Shown one piece after another: positions 7,351 through 14,533 of a stretch of DNA of 20,494 nucleotides. Position 1 is the stretch's first letter. Every line of letters begins with the position of its first letter. Source of the DNA: CAZYTO01 sp964650405 (GTDB lineage: Bacteria > Acidobacteriota > Thermoanaerobaculia > Gp7-AA8); the NCBI GenBank assembly GCA_964650405.1, contig CAZYTO010000074.1, positions 1-20,494 on the forward strand, given 5' to 3'. A program made the translations under genes and the position numbers. The notes beneath the pieces are model-generated. The model worked only from the letters and a program-made list of their open reading frames with translations, did no database searches and was not told the origin of the DNA.

Positions 7351-8736
7351 GTGACGACCTCGCCACACTCCGACGCCCTCGTCTTCTTCGGCGCGACGGG
7401 GGATCTCGCCTACAAGATGATCTTTCCCGCGCTCCAGGCCATGATCCAGCACGGGCATCTCGACGTGCCGGTGATCGGCGTGGCCAAGGCCGGGTGGACG
7501 CTCGAGCAGTTGCGGGAGCGGGCTCGGGCCAGCCTCACCGAGCACGGCGGGATCGATGAAGCGGCCTTCGCGAAGCTCGTGTCGCTGCTGCAATACATCG
7601 ACGGCGACTATCGCGAGGACGCGACCTTCGACCAACTGCGAAAGACCCTCGGCAAGGCCGAGTATCCGCTGCACTACCTGGCCATCCCGTCGAGCCTGTT
7701 CGCCACGGTGGCCGGTCAGCTCGGCCGCTCCGGTTGCGCGAAGGGAGCGCGGGTGGTCATCGAGAAGCCGTTCGGCCGCGACCTGGCCACGGCCCTGGCC
7801 CTGAATGCCTCGCTCCTGGCGGTCTTCGACGAGAAGTCGATCTTCCGCGTCGATCACTACCTCGGCAAGGAGCCCGTGCAGAACCTGCTCTACTTCCGCT
7901 TCGCCAATTCCTTCCTCGAGCCGCTCTGGAATCGCAATTTCGTGCGCAGCGTGCAGATCACCATGGCCGAAAACTTCGGCGTGCTGGGACGCGGCGCGAT
8001 GTACGAGGAGACGGGCGCCATCCGCGATGTAATGCAGAACCACATGCTTCGGGTGGTGGCCAGCCTGGCCATGGAAGCGCCGAAGAGCGGGTCGCCGGAG
8101 CAGATCCGCGACGCCCGGGCCCGCGTCCTCGACGCCATCCAGCCCATCGATCCGGCCAACGTCGTGCTCGGCCAGTTCCGCGGCTACCACGCCGAGAAAG
8201 GCGTCGGGCCCGAGTCGAAGACGGAGACGTTCGCGGCCCTGCGGCTGGACATCGCCAGCTGGCGCTGGGCGGGCGTGCCGTTCTACATCCGCGCCGGCAA
8301 GTCGCTCCCGGTCACCTGCACCGAAGTGCTGGTGGAGCTGGAGCCCCCGCCGCTGGCCATCTTCCACGCCGACCGCCTCGAGCGCGCCGACCGCAATTAC
8401 GTCCGCTTCCGCCTCGGGCCGGATGTGGCCATCGCCATGGGCGTGCGCTCAAAGGTCCCCGGCGAGGGGATGTGCGGCCAGAACGTGGAGCTGCTCGCGG
8501 TGAGCAACGTCGTCGGCCAGATGGGCCCGTACGAGCGCCTCCTCGGTGACGCCATGAAAGGCGATGCCACGCTCTTCGCCCGCGAGGACATGGTGGAAGC
8601 GGAATGGCGCGTGGTCGACACGATCCTCAGCCACGGCCTCCCGGTCCACGAATACGAGCCCGGCACCTGGGGCCCCGCCGAAGCGGAAAGTGTGATTCCG
8701 GACGGAGGGTGGCACGTGCCGGGCGCGACGCGGTGA
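7351..8736 (+). CDS. zwf: Glucose-6-phosphate 1-dehydrogenase
   Basis: Oxidises glucose 6-phosphate to 6-phosphogluconolactone with NADP+ or NAD+, the first step of the oxidative pentose phosphate or Entner-Doudoroff route. The 461-residue product has the dinucleotide-binding motif GATGDLA at 14-20 and EKPFG at 138-142. The active-site signature RVDHYLGKE is at 166-174 (His169 and Lys173 contact the substrate phosphate and sugar), and the catalytic base His231 lies in DVMQNHMLR. Length is slightly under the usual 480-510. The GTG at 7351 is chosen because GGGAG lies 8 nt upstream and the protein then begins just before the first beta strand; an ATG at 7276 adds 25 residues without family character. 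A TATCCT -10-like box is at 7310-7315. A membrane protein gene follows after 12 bp. Neither pgl nor gnd is present nearby. Confidence 0.96.
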   Translation: MTTSPHSDALVFFGATGDLAYKMIFPALQAMIQHGHLDVPVIGVAKAGWTLEQLRERARASLTEHGGIDEAAFAKLVSLLQYIDGDYREDATFDQLRKTLGKAEYPLHYLAIPSSLFATVAGQLGRSGCAKGARVVIEKPFGRDLATALALNASLLAVFDEKSIFRVDHYLGKEPVQNLLYFRFANSFLEPLWNRNFVRSVQITMAENFGVLGRGAMYEETGAIRDVMQNHMLRVVASLAMEAPKSGSPEQIRDARARVLDAIQPIDPANVVLGQFRGYHAEKGVGPESKTETFAALRLDIASWRWAGVPFYIRAGKSLPVTCTEVLVELEPPPLAIFHADRLERADRNYVRFRLGPDVAIAMGVRSKVPGEGMCGQNVELLAVSNVVGQMGPYERLLGDAMKGDATLFAREDMVEAEWRVVDTILSHGLPVHEYEPGTWGPAEAESVIPDGGWHVPGATR

Positions 8737-8748
8737 GGAAAGAGTCGC

Positions 8749-9240
8749 ATGGACAAGGCCATCCTGATCATCGCGCTGCTCGGTTTTGTGGGCAGGCTGG
8801 TCTACGCGGCGAGGGCGATCCGGAACTGGATCGTGGTCACGGTTCTTACGCTCCTGGCGGCGGCGGTGTATGGCCTGCCGCTGTTGGGTGGATTCTCCGT
8901 TGCGCGCTTGGCCGTACGGTTCTCGGCGGCGTTCGACTTCGCGGCGGTGATGGCTTTCTGTGTCGTGATGTGCGCCATTGGATACGGAGTGCCCGCATTG
9001 CTGGCGTATGCGGAGCAGAGGAGCCGGTCGTGGAGGAGCGCGGGGTTTTTCGTGGGCCTTCTCATTACCATTCTGGCCGCCGATCTCGCATGGACCATCG
9101 GCGGGCTGAGTCTGATCTCGTGGGTGGTCACGCCGGCCACGTCCCTGGCCGGCGGCGTCATTCTCTATCTCGTCTTCCACGCCCGGATCTTCGAGACGGA
9201 GAACGAGCCGGAGCCGGCGCAGCGGCGGCGTAGCGGATGA
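8749..9240 (+). CDS. Membrane protein of unknown function, about five helices
   Basis: A 163-residue hydrophobic protein with predicted membrane segments at about 4-21, 26-48, 62-86, 99-116 and 123-143, and a short charged C-terminal tail (EPEPAQRRRSG). No family is recognised. It starts 12 bp after the zwf stop with a GAGGAAAGAG ribosome site, so it is probably cotranscribed with zwf. This does not by itself imply a role in sugar metabolism. The last codons and stop lie within the left arm and loop of a strong hairpin shared with the convergent gene. Confidence 0.78.
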   Translation: MDKAILIIALLGFVGRLVYAARAIRNWIVVTVLTLLAAAVYGLPLLGGFSVARLAVRFSAAFDFAAVMAFCVVMCAIGYGVPALLAYAEQRSRSWRSAGFFVGLLITILAADLAWTIGGLSLISWVVTPATSLAGGVILYLVFHARIFETENEPEPAQRRRSG

Positions 9241-9258
9241 CGGACGCCGCCGCTGCGC
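9217..9258. terminator. 15-bp perfect GC hairpin, possible bidirectional terminator
   Basis: GCGCAGCGGCGGCGT (9217-9231) and ACGCCGCCGCTGCGC (9244-9258) form a perfect 15-bp stem with a 12-nt loop. The loop holds the stop codon of the plus-strand membrane protein. The stem ends 6 bp from the stop of the minus-strand gene at 9265. Position between convergent genes and stability suggest a shared terminator, although no T-tract follows on either side. Confidence 0.55.
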
Positions 9259-9264
9259 GTCAGG

Positions 9265-9738
9265 TCACGACTTCGCCCCAGGCAGCTTGAAGCCGATGTA
9301 GGTCCCGGAGCTGATGCCCATGAGCGCCAGCATGGTCGAGTTGAACTCGGGCATGGTGAGGTCCCACATGACGGAGTAGAGAAAGATGAAGCCGAGGACG
9401 ACGGTCCAGACGGCGATCTGCACGCGGTCGAGGCCGAAGGCGCCGTTGTCGTCGGTGATGAGGTCGCGCCACCAGCCGACGGAGGGTGAGAGGGTCGTGA
9501 GCGAGGCGCGCTCGAGGTAGATGTTGGTCTTGCGCGTATCGAGCGCCTTCCGCCGTTGTTCGAGACTGGGATAGATGCCTTTCAGTGATTCGTCCTTGAG
9601 CTGGGTGTCGATCTCCGCCTCGGCTGCGGCGATAGCGGCCAGCTCGTCGTCGTAGAGCTTCTTGCGGCTTGCGGCCTGGTCGCTGCCGCGGGACGAAACG
9701 GCCACGGCGGTCAGGGCCGTGCCGGCGCTGATGCCCAT
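9265..9738 (-). CDS. Downstream fragment of a TGA-interrupted membrane protein
   Basis: This is the C-terminal part of the gene whose first part lies at 9787-10470. The frame is continuous from 9786, directly after the TGA at 9787-9789, and reads LVTGDRDTIPASLLGLMGISAGTA, natural continuation of the upstream helix. If translated independently it would have to start at the ATG at 9738, within a membrane helix and without a visible ribosome site. The fragment has helix LLGLMGISAGTALTAVAV, then a charged, probably coiled-coil section (SRKKLYDDELAAIAAAEAEI onward). Two final hydrophobic segments follow, VQIAVWTVVLGFIFLYSV and MLALMGISSGTYIGF. The end closely mirrors the section around the TGA, pointing to an internal duplication. 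On its own it is probably non-functional. Confidence 0.6.
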   Translation of the reverse strand: MGISAGTALTAVAVSSRGSDQAASRKKLYDDELAAIAAAEAEIDTQLKDESLKGIYPSLEQRRKALDTRKTNIYLERASLTTLSPSVGWWRDLITDDNGAFGLDRVQIAVWTVVLGFIFLYSVMWDLTMPEFNSTMLALMGISSGTYIGFKLPGAKS

Positions 9739-9786
9739 GAGGCCGAGGAGCGAAGCGGGGATGGTGTCGCGGTCGCCGGTGACGAG

Positions 9787-10470
9787 TCAGATGAAGACAT
9801 AGCCGGCCAGGATGAAGAAGAACCACCACGCCATCTGGGTGCGAGCCAGGCTGAAGGACTGTTTCGTGCCGCCGATGGTGGGACCGTCGCGCAGCAGGTC
9901 GCTCTTGGCCCCGACGACGACGATGAGGATGAAGACGGCCAGGAGCAGCACCGCCCAGATCCAGGTGAACGTGTCGATGTAGAGCTTTTCCAGGCGTGCT
10001 ACGCCCTTCGCGCCCGAGGCGATGGGCAGCGGCTTGTCGTCCTGAACGCCGGCGCTGAGGCGGATGGTGGTGACGGGATCCTGGAAGGGTCCGTAGAGGA
10101 GGTTCTTCCAGATGGGTTTGTTCTTGTCGTTGCGCTGGAGGACGAAGGTGAGGCGGCCCTCCTGCAGCGAGATCCCGCTGGGCTCGATGCCGGCGTCGAG
10201 CCCTTCGATGTAAAGGCTGATGGGCTTCTGGGCCTTCTCCGCCTCGGCCTGCAGGGTGTCGAGGTGGCAGACGGAGACGATGACCCAGTCGTCGAGGTAA
10301 ACGAGATCGCTGGGCTCGTTCACGCCGCCGACGCCGTTGACGGCGACCTCGGTACCGCAGGGGACGACGTGCGTAGTGAGGTTCTTGTGCCCTTTGCTGA
10401 GCTGGTCATGGTCGTGATTGCCGCAACCGAATGCGGCGAGCAAGGCGAGGCCGAGGAGCAATCGCTTCAT
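9787..10470 (-). CDS. Upstream fragment of a membrane-anchored lipoprotein-like protein, ended by an in-frame TGA
   Basis: 227 residues before the stop. Residues 1-16 are a lipoprotein-type signal (LLLGLALLAAFGC, Cys16). Residues about 30-165 form a soluble, beta-rich region with conserved-looking LDDWVIVSV and SLYIEGLDAG stretches. A helix follows at about 169-187, then FSLARTQMAWWFFFILAGYVFI. The frame stops with TGA at 9787-9789 in mid-helix, and the same frame continues for 173 more codons. In proteins of this type as I remember them, the motif continues with Trp (FIWLVTGD), and TGG to TGA is a single-base change. The ATG is supported by GGAGGG 5 nt upstream. The intact product would have 401 residues and four to five membrane segments. 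Function unknown. The gene converges with the zwf-linked membrane protein, with a 15-bp hairpin between them. Confidence 0.65.
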   Translation of the reverse strand: MKRLLLGLALLAAFGCGNHDHDQLSKGHKNLTTHVVPCGTEVAVNGVGGVNEPSDLVYLDDWVIVSVCHLDTLQAEAEKAQKPISLYIEGLDAGIEPSGISLQEGRLTFVLQRNDKNKPIWKNLLYGPFQDPVTTIRLSAGVQDDKPLPIASGAKGVARLEKLYIDTFTWIWAVLLLAVFILIVVVGAKSDLLRDGPTIGGTKQSFSLARTQMAWWFFFILAGYVFI

Positions 10471-10471
10471 T

Positions 10472-10499
10472 CTCTCCCTCCGTTTGTTAGGAGAGTAGC
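10472..10499 (-). promoter_or_regulatory. Leader hairpin and possible -10 box of the gene at 9787-10470
   Basis: On the minus strand GCTACTCTCC (10499-10490) is followed by a 12-nt loop and GGAGAG (10477-10472), giving a 6-bp stem whose 3' arm overlaps the ribosome binding site and ends next to the ATG. TACTCT within the 5' part also resembles a -10 box. The same CTACTCTCC plus GGAGAG arrangement occurs in front of the LOX-VWA gene. Confidence 0.3.
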
Positions 10500-10500
10500 G

Positions 10501-10600
10501 AGGTCGGAGGTTCCCTACCAGTATCTCGTTGGTCGCTGGTCGCTGATCGCTGATCGCAACCCCGCAACCAAGCCTCGTAACCTCGTACCCTCGCCCTTCG
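10501..10600. repeat. Heptamer-periodic intergenic tract
   Basis: The tract can be read in steps of seven. Four clean units (TGGTCGC twice, then TGATCGC twice) fill 10530-10557, followed in phase by degenerate units such as AACCTCG and TACCCTC up to about 10600. It occupies most of the 182-bp gap between the minus-strand membrane protein start and glgB. It resembles the short tandemly repeated sequences known from cyanobacteria and other large genomes. The bases after it (10601-10652) hold a TACATT -10-like box at 10614-10619 and the glgB leader. Confidence 0.6.
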
Positions 10601-10652
10601 GCGCGGCGCTTGCTACATTCCGTTGCGAACGATAGCGTTACGGTCCTCGCGA

Positions 10653-12608
10653 ATGACGACGCAGCAGAACGAGCCCACCCTCCTCTCCGACTGGGACTAT
10701 CACCTCTTCAACGAGGGGAGTCATCACAAGCTGTGGGAGAAGCTCGGGGTGCACCCGGCCGAGGGGGGGACGATCTTCGGAGTGTGGGCGCCGAACGCGG
10801 AGCGTGTGAGCGTCGTCGGCGATTTCAACGGCTGGAACCGCAGCGCGCATCCGCTGGTCTCGCGCGGGGAGAACGGCATCTGGGAAGGGTTCATCCCGCA
10901 CGTTGGAAAAGGGGCGAAGTACAAGTACTTCATCGCCTCGAAGCACGGTGGGTACACCGTGGAGAAGGCCGATCCGTTCGGGGTGCATCACGAAGTGCCG
11001 CCGGCCAGGGCCTCGGTCATCTGGGATCTGCAGTACGAGTGGCAGGACGGCGAGTGGATGCGGACGCGGGCGCGGCACAACAGCTTCGCCGCGCCGATGT
11101 CGATCTACGAAGTGCACCTCGGATCGTGGCGCCGCGGCGAGGGCAACCGCATGCTCGGCTACCGCGAGCTGGCCCCGATGCTCGCCGAGTATGTGAAGAC
11201 CATGAACTTCACGCACGTGGAGCTGCTGCCGGTCATGGAGCATCCGTTCTATGGCTCGTGGGGCTACCAGTGCACCGGCTTCTTCGCGCCGACCAGCCGC
11301 TACGGCACGCCCCAGGACTTCATGTACCTCGTGGACATGTTGCACCAGCACGGCATCGGCGTGATCCTGGACTGGGTGCCGTCGCACTTCCCGACGGACG
11401 AGCACGGGCTGTCCTACTTCGACGGCACCCACCTCTTCGAGCATGCCGACCCGCGCAAGGGCTTTCACCCGGACTGGAACTCGCTCATCTTCAACTACGG
11501 CCGCAACGAGGTGCGCTCGTTCCTCCTCAGCAACGCGCTCTACTGGCTGGACGTCTATCACGCCGACGGCCTGCGCGTGGACGCGGTGGCGTCGATGCTC
11601 TACCTCGACTACTCGCGGGAGCACGGCCAGTGGATCCCGAACGAGTTCGGCGGCCGGGAGAACATCGAAGCCATCAGCTTCTTCCGCCGGCTGAACGAGG
11701 ACGTCTACAAGGTCCATCCCGACGTGCAGGTCATCGCCGAGGAGTCGACGGCATGGCCGATGGTGTCGAGGCCGACGTACATCGGCGGCCTCGGTTTCGG
11801 GATGAAGTGGGACATGGGGTGGATGCACGACACGCTGCGCTACTTCGGCTACGACCCCATCCACCGCCGCTTCCACCACAACGACATCACCTTCCGGATG
11901 ATGTACGCCTTCACGGAGAACTTCGTGCTGCCGCTCTCGCACGACGAGGTGGTGCACCTGAAAGGCTCGCTCATCGCCAAGATGCCGGGCGACGGCTGGC
12001 AGCGCTTCGCCAACCTGCGGCTGCTCTTCGGCTACATGCATGCCCAGCCGGCCAAGAAGCTGCTCTTCATGGGGGGCGAGTTCGGCCAGGGGCGGGAGTG
12101 GAACCACGATCAGTCGCTGGACTGGCACCAGCTCGAGATCGCCTGGCACGAGAGCCTGCGCCGCTGGGTGGAGGACCTGAACAAGTTCTACCGCGCGATG
12201 CCGGCGATGCACGAGCTCGATTTCCATCCGGACGGCTTCGAGTGGATCGACTGCTGCGACAGCGAGAACAGCGTCGTCTCGCTCCTCCGCCGCTCGTCGT
12301 CGAAGCCCGACGAGCTGGTGGTGGCCGTGCTGAACTTCACCCCCGTGCCGCGCTACAACTACCAGGTCGGCTTCCCCCGCGGCGGCCACTGGCGCGAGGT
12401 GCTGAACAGCGATGCGCACCTCTACGGCGGCAGCGGCCAGGGGAACATGGGCGGCGTCGATGCCATGCCCGTGCCCCTTCACGCCCGGAAGTACTCCGCG
12501 GCGCTGACGCTGCCGCCGCTGTCGGCGCTGTTCTTCGTGCACGACAAGGACGCGGACGATGCGAACGAGGCCGAGGAAGAAGCTGCAGGTGGTGACGTCG
12601 CCGGCTGA
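10653..12608 (+). CDS. glgB: 1,4-alpha-glucan branching enzyme (GH13)
   Basis: Cuts alpha-1,4 glucan chains and rejoins them through alpha-1,6 bonds, creating glycogen branches. The 651-residue product has an N-terminal CBM48 module (about 35-125, with VWAPNAERVSVVGDFNGWN). A GH13 barrel follows, with nucleophile Asp310 in DGLRVDAV, acid/base Glu363 in VIAEES and Asp431 in LSHDEVVH, then a C-terminal beta domain. The extra N-terminal module of long E. coli-type GlgB (about 730 residues) is absent. The last 20 residues are acidic (DADDANEAEEEA) and probably disordered. Start: ATG at 10653; an in-frame TTG at 10623 would add ten residues but lies only 4 nt past the possible TACATT -10 box. No strong ribosome site is visible. 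treZ follows after 106 bp, consistent with a glycogen/trehalose gene group. Confidence 0.96.
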   Translation: MTTQQNEPTLLSDWDYHLFNEGSHHKLWEKLGVHPAEGGTIFGVWAPNAERVSVVGDFNGWNRSAHPLVSRGENGIWEGFIPHVGKGAKYKYFIASKHGGYTVEKADPFGVHHEVPPARASVIWDLQYEWQDGEWMRTRARHNSFAAPMSIYEVHLGSWRRGEGNRMLGYRELAPMLAEYVKTMNFTHVELLPVMEHPFYGSWGYQCTGFFAPTSRYGTPQDFMYLVDMLHQHGIGVILDWVPSHFPTDEHGLSYFDGTHLFEHADPRKGFHPDWNSLIFNYGRNEVRSFLLSNALYWLDVYHADGLRVDAVASMLYLDYSREHGQWIPNEFGGRENIEAISFFRRLNEDVYKVHPDVQVIAEESTAWPMVSRPTYIGGLGFGMKWDMGWMHDTLRYFGYDPIHRRFHHNDITFRMMYAFTENFVLPLSHDEVVHLKGSLIAKMPGDGWQRFANLRLLFGYMHAQPAKKLLFMGGEFGQGREWNHDQSLDWHQLEIAWHESLRRWVEDLNKFYRAMPAMHELDFHPDGFEWIDCCDSENSVVSLLRRSSSKPDELVVAVLNFTPVPRYNYQVGFPRGGHWREVLNSDAHLYGGSGQGNMGGVDAMPVPLHARKYSAALTLPPLSALFFVHDKDADDANEAEEEAAGGDVAG

Positions 12609-12714
12609 GGCGCGCGGCGGAGCTCGAACGCGGCAGACACCAGGGTGAGGAGCTTCTTCTTGCCGTTTGGGCTCGACATTTGCGTCGGCGGTGGAAGACG
12701 TGTCTGATCGGACA

Positions 12715-14502
12715 ATGACCGGCCCGCAGCTCGGTGCCATCGCCCTGCCCGGCGGCCGCTGCGCGTTCTGCGTGTGGGCGCCGTACGTCGAGCGGATCGA
12801 CCTGCACCTCGTCGCGCCGTCGAAGCGCTGCCTGCCGATGCGGAAGACGAGCGGCGGCTATCATGAGCTGGTCGTCGAAGACGTCGCACCCGGAACGCAG
12901 TACCTTTTTGGTGTCGGCACGGAACTGCGGCCGGACCCGGCCTCGCGCCTGCAGCCGCACGGTGTGCACGGCCCGAGCGAAGTGGTCGGGCGGGAGTTCG
13001 CCTGGCACGACGACGGCTGGCGCGGTGTGGCGCTGGAGGACTACGTGGTCTACGAGCTGCACGCCGGCACGTTCACGCCGGCAGGGACGTTCGATGCGGC
13101 CATCGACCGCCTCGACGGGCTGCGCGAGCTCGGCATCACCGCCGTCGAGCTGATGCCCATCGGCCAGTTCCCGGGCACCCGCAACTGGGGCTATGACGGC
13201 GTCTACGCAGGTGCCGTGCAGGTGTCGTACGGCGGTCCGGCGGCGTTCAAGCGCTTCGTCGACGCCGCGCACGTTCGCGGCCTGGCCGTGGTCCTCGACG
13301 TGGTCTACAACCACCTCGGTCCCGAGGGGAACTATCTGTCCGCGTTCGGCCCGTACTTCACCGACCGTTACCGGACGCCGTGGGGGCAGGCCCTCAACTT
13401 CGACGGCCCGCAGAGCGATCCCGTGCGCTGGCTCTTCATCCACAACGCCCTGCAGTGGGTCGACGAGTTCCACGTGGACGCACTGCGCGTCGATGCCGTT
13501 CACGCCATCGCCGACCGATCGGCCGAGCCGTTCCTGCAGGACCTGACCACCGCCGTCCGGGCGCGCGGCGCGGAGCTGGGCCGGCGGGTCTACGCGATTG
13601 CCGAGAGCGACCTCAACGACCCGCGCGTCATCACGCCGAAGGACGATTACGGCCTCGGCTTCGACGCGCAGTGGACCGACGACTTCCATCACGCGCTGCA
13701 TACGATCCTGACCGGCGAGAGCGACGGCTACTACGAAGGCTTCGGCCGCACGAGCGACCTGGCCCGGGTGCTGGCCGGCGGCTACCTCTGGACCGGACAG
13801 TTCTCGACCTACCGCGGCCGCAAGTACGGCGCCCCGCTGAAGACGAAGAACGGCGCGCAGTTCGTGGTCTTCGCCCAGAACCACGATCAGACCGGCAACC
13901 GCATGCGCGGCGAGCGGCTGTCGACGCTCGTCTCATACGAGGCGCTGCGGCTCATCGCCGCGGCGGTGGTCCTCTCCCCGTTTCTTCCCATGCTCTTCAT
14001 GGGGGAGGAGTACGGCGAGACGGCACCCTTCCAGTACTTCACCTCCCACTCCGATCCAGAGCTCATCGAGGCTGTGCGCAAGGGACGTCAGGAGGAGTTC
14101 GACGACTTCCGGTGGGAAGGGGAGATCCCCGACCCGCACGACGAGGAGACGTTCGCGAGCTCGAAACTGAACTGGTCGCTGCTCGAACATCCGGAGCACG
14201 CCTCGCTGCGGCGTCTCTATAGGGAACTGCTGCGCCTCCGGCGCGAGACGCCGTCGCTGCGCGCGCTGGACCTCGCGGCCGTGGAGGCGATCGCCGACGA
14301 CGAGCGCCGCACGCTCATCGTCCGCCGCGGCGACGTCCTCACCGCGTTCAACTTCAGCGATCGCACGCAGAAGGCGGGCCTGCCGTGGCACTCGGCATGG
14401 ACGGCGATGTTTGACACGGGAGCGAAGCTCGACGGACAGACGCTGACCTTGCCGCCGGTGAGTTTCGCCGTGTTTCGCGAAGCGGCGCCGGCACCGGCTT
14501 GA
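12715..14502 (+). CDS. treZ: Malto-oligosyltrehalose trehalohydrolase (GH13)
   Basis: Hydrolyses the alpha-1,4 bond next to the terminal trehalose unit of maltooligosyl-trehalose, releasing free trehalose; it is the second enzyme of the TreY-TreZ route. The 595-residue product has an N-terminal CBM48-like domain (about 7-95, FCVWAPYVERIDL). The catalytic barrel begins with VVYELHAGTFTPAGTF. Asp260 (ALRVDAVHAI), Glu297 (IAESDLND) and Asp391 (QNHDQTGNR) are the catalytic positions. ELMPIGQFPGTRNWGYDG near 145 and LPMLFMGEEYGET near 424 are typical of the family. Start choice: ATG at 12715; GTG at 12703 and TTG at 12667 are in frame, and none has a strong ribosome site. A gene of unknown function and then treY follow on the same strand. 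Confidence 0.95.
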   Translation: MTGPQLGAIALPGGRCAFCVWAPYVERIDLHLVAPSKRCLPMRKTSGGYHELVVEDVAPGTQYLFGVGTELRPDPASRLQPHGVHGPSEVVGREFAWHDDGWRGVALEDYVVYELHAGTFTPAGTFDAAIDRLDGLRELGITAVELMPIGQFPGTRNWGYDGVYAGAVQVSYGGPAAFKRFVDAAHVRGLAVVLDVVYNHLGPEGNYLSAFGPYFTDRYRTPWGQALNFDGPQSDPVRWLFIHNALQWVDEFHVDALRVDAVHAIADRSAEPFLQDLTTAVRARGAELGRRVYAIAESDLNDPRVITPKDDYGLGFDAQWTDDFHHALHTILTGESDGYYEGFGRTSDLARVLAGGYLWTGQFSTYRGRKYGAPLKTKNGAQFVVFAQNHDQTGNRMRGERLSTLVSYEALRLIAAAVVLSPFLPMLFMGEEYGETAPFQYFTSHSDPELIEAVRKGRQEEFDDFRWEGEIPDPHDEETFASSKLNWSLLEHPEHASLRRLYRELLRLRRETPSLRALDLAAVEAIADDERRTLIVRRGDVLTAFNFSDRTQKAGLPWHSAWTAMFDTGAKLDGQTLTLPPVSFAVFREAAPAPA

Positions 14503-14533
14503 CAAGGCCTTTCTGCGCAAGCTGGCGGGCCAG

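Noticed and set aside
9787..9789. TGA as selenocysteine or as Trp in a variant genetic code
   Set aside because: The position is a hydrophobic helix, not a redox site, and no SECIS-like element was recognised. TGA ends several other genes here (for example treZ, zwf and glgB), so it is not generally read as Trp.
10610..12595. 661-codon open frame on the plus strand in another frame of glgB
   Set aside because: Product is Arg/Ala/Gly-rich without domain character; the glgB frame contains all catalytic motifs.
10638..12740. 700-codon open frame on the minus strand
   Set aside because: Antisense to glgB; open only because of high GC3 on the true strand.
12337..13884. 515-codon open frame on the minus strand
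   Set aside because: Antisense to the end of glgB and to treZ; Val/Arg-rich and without motifs.
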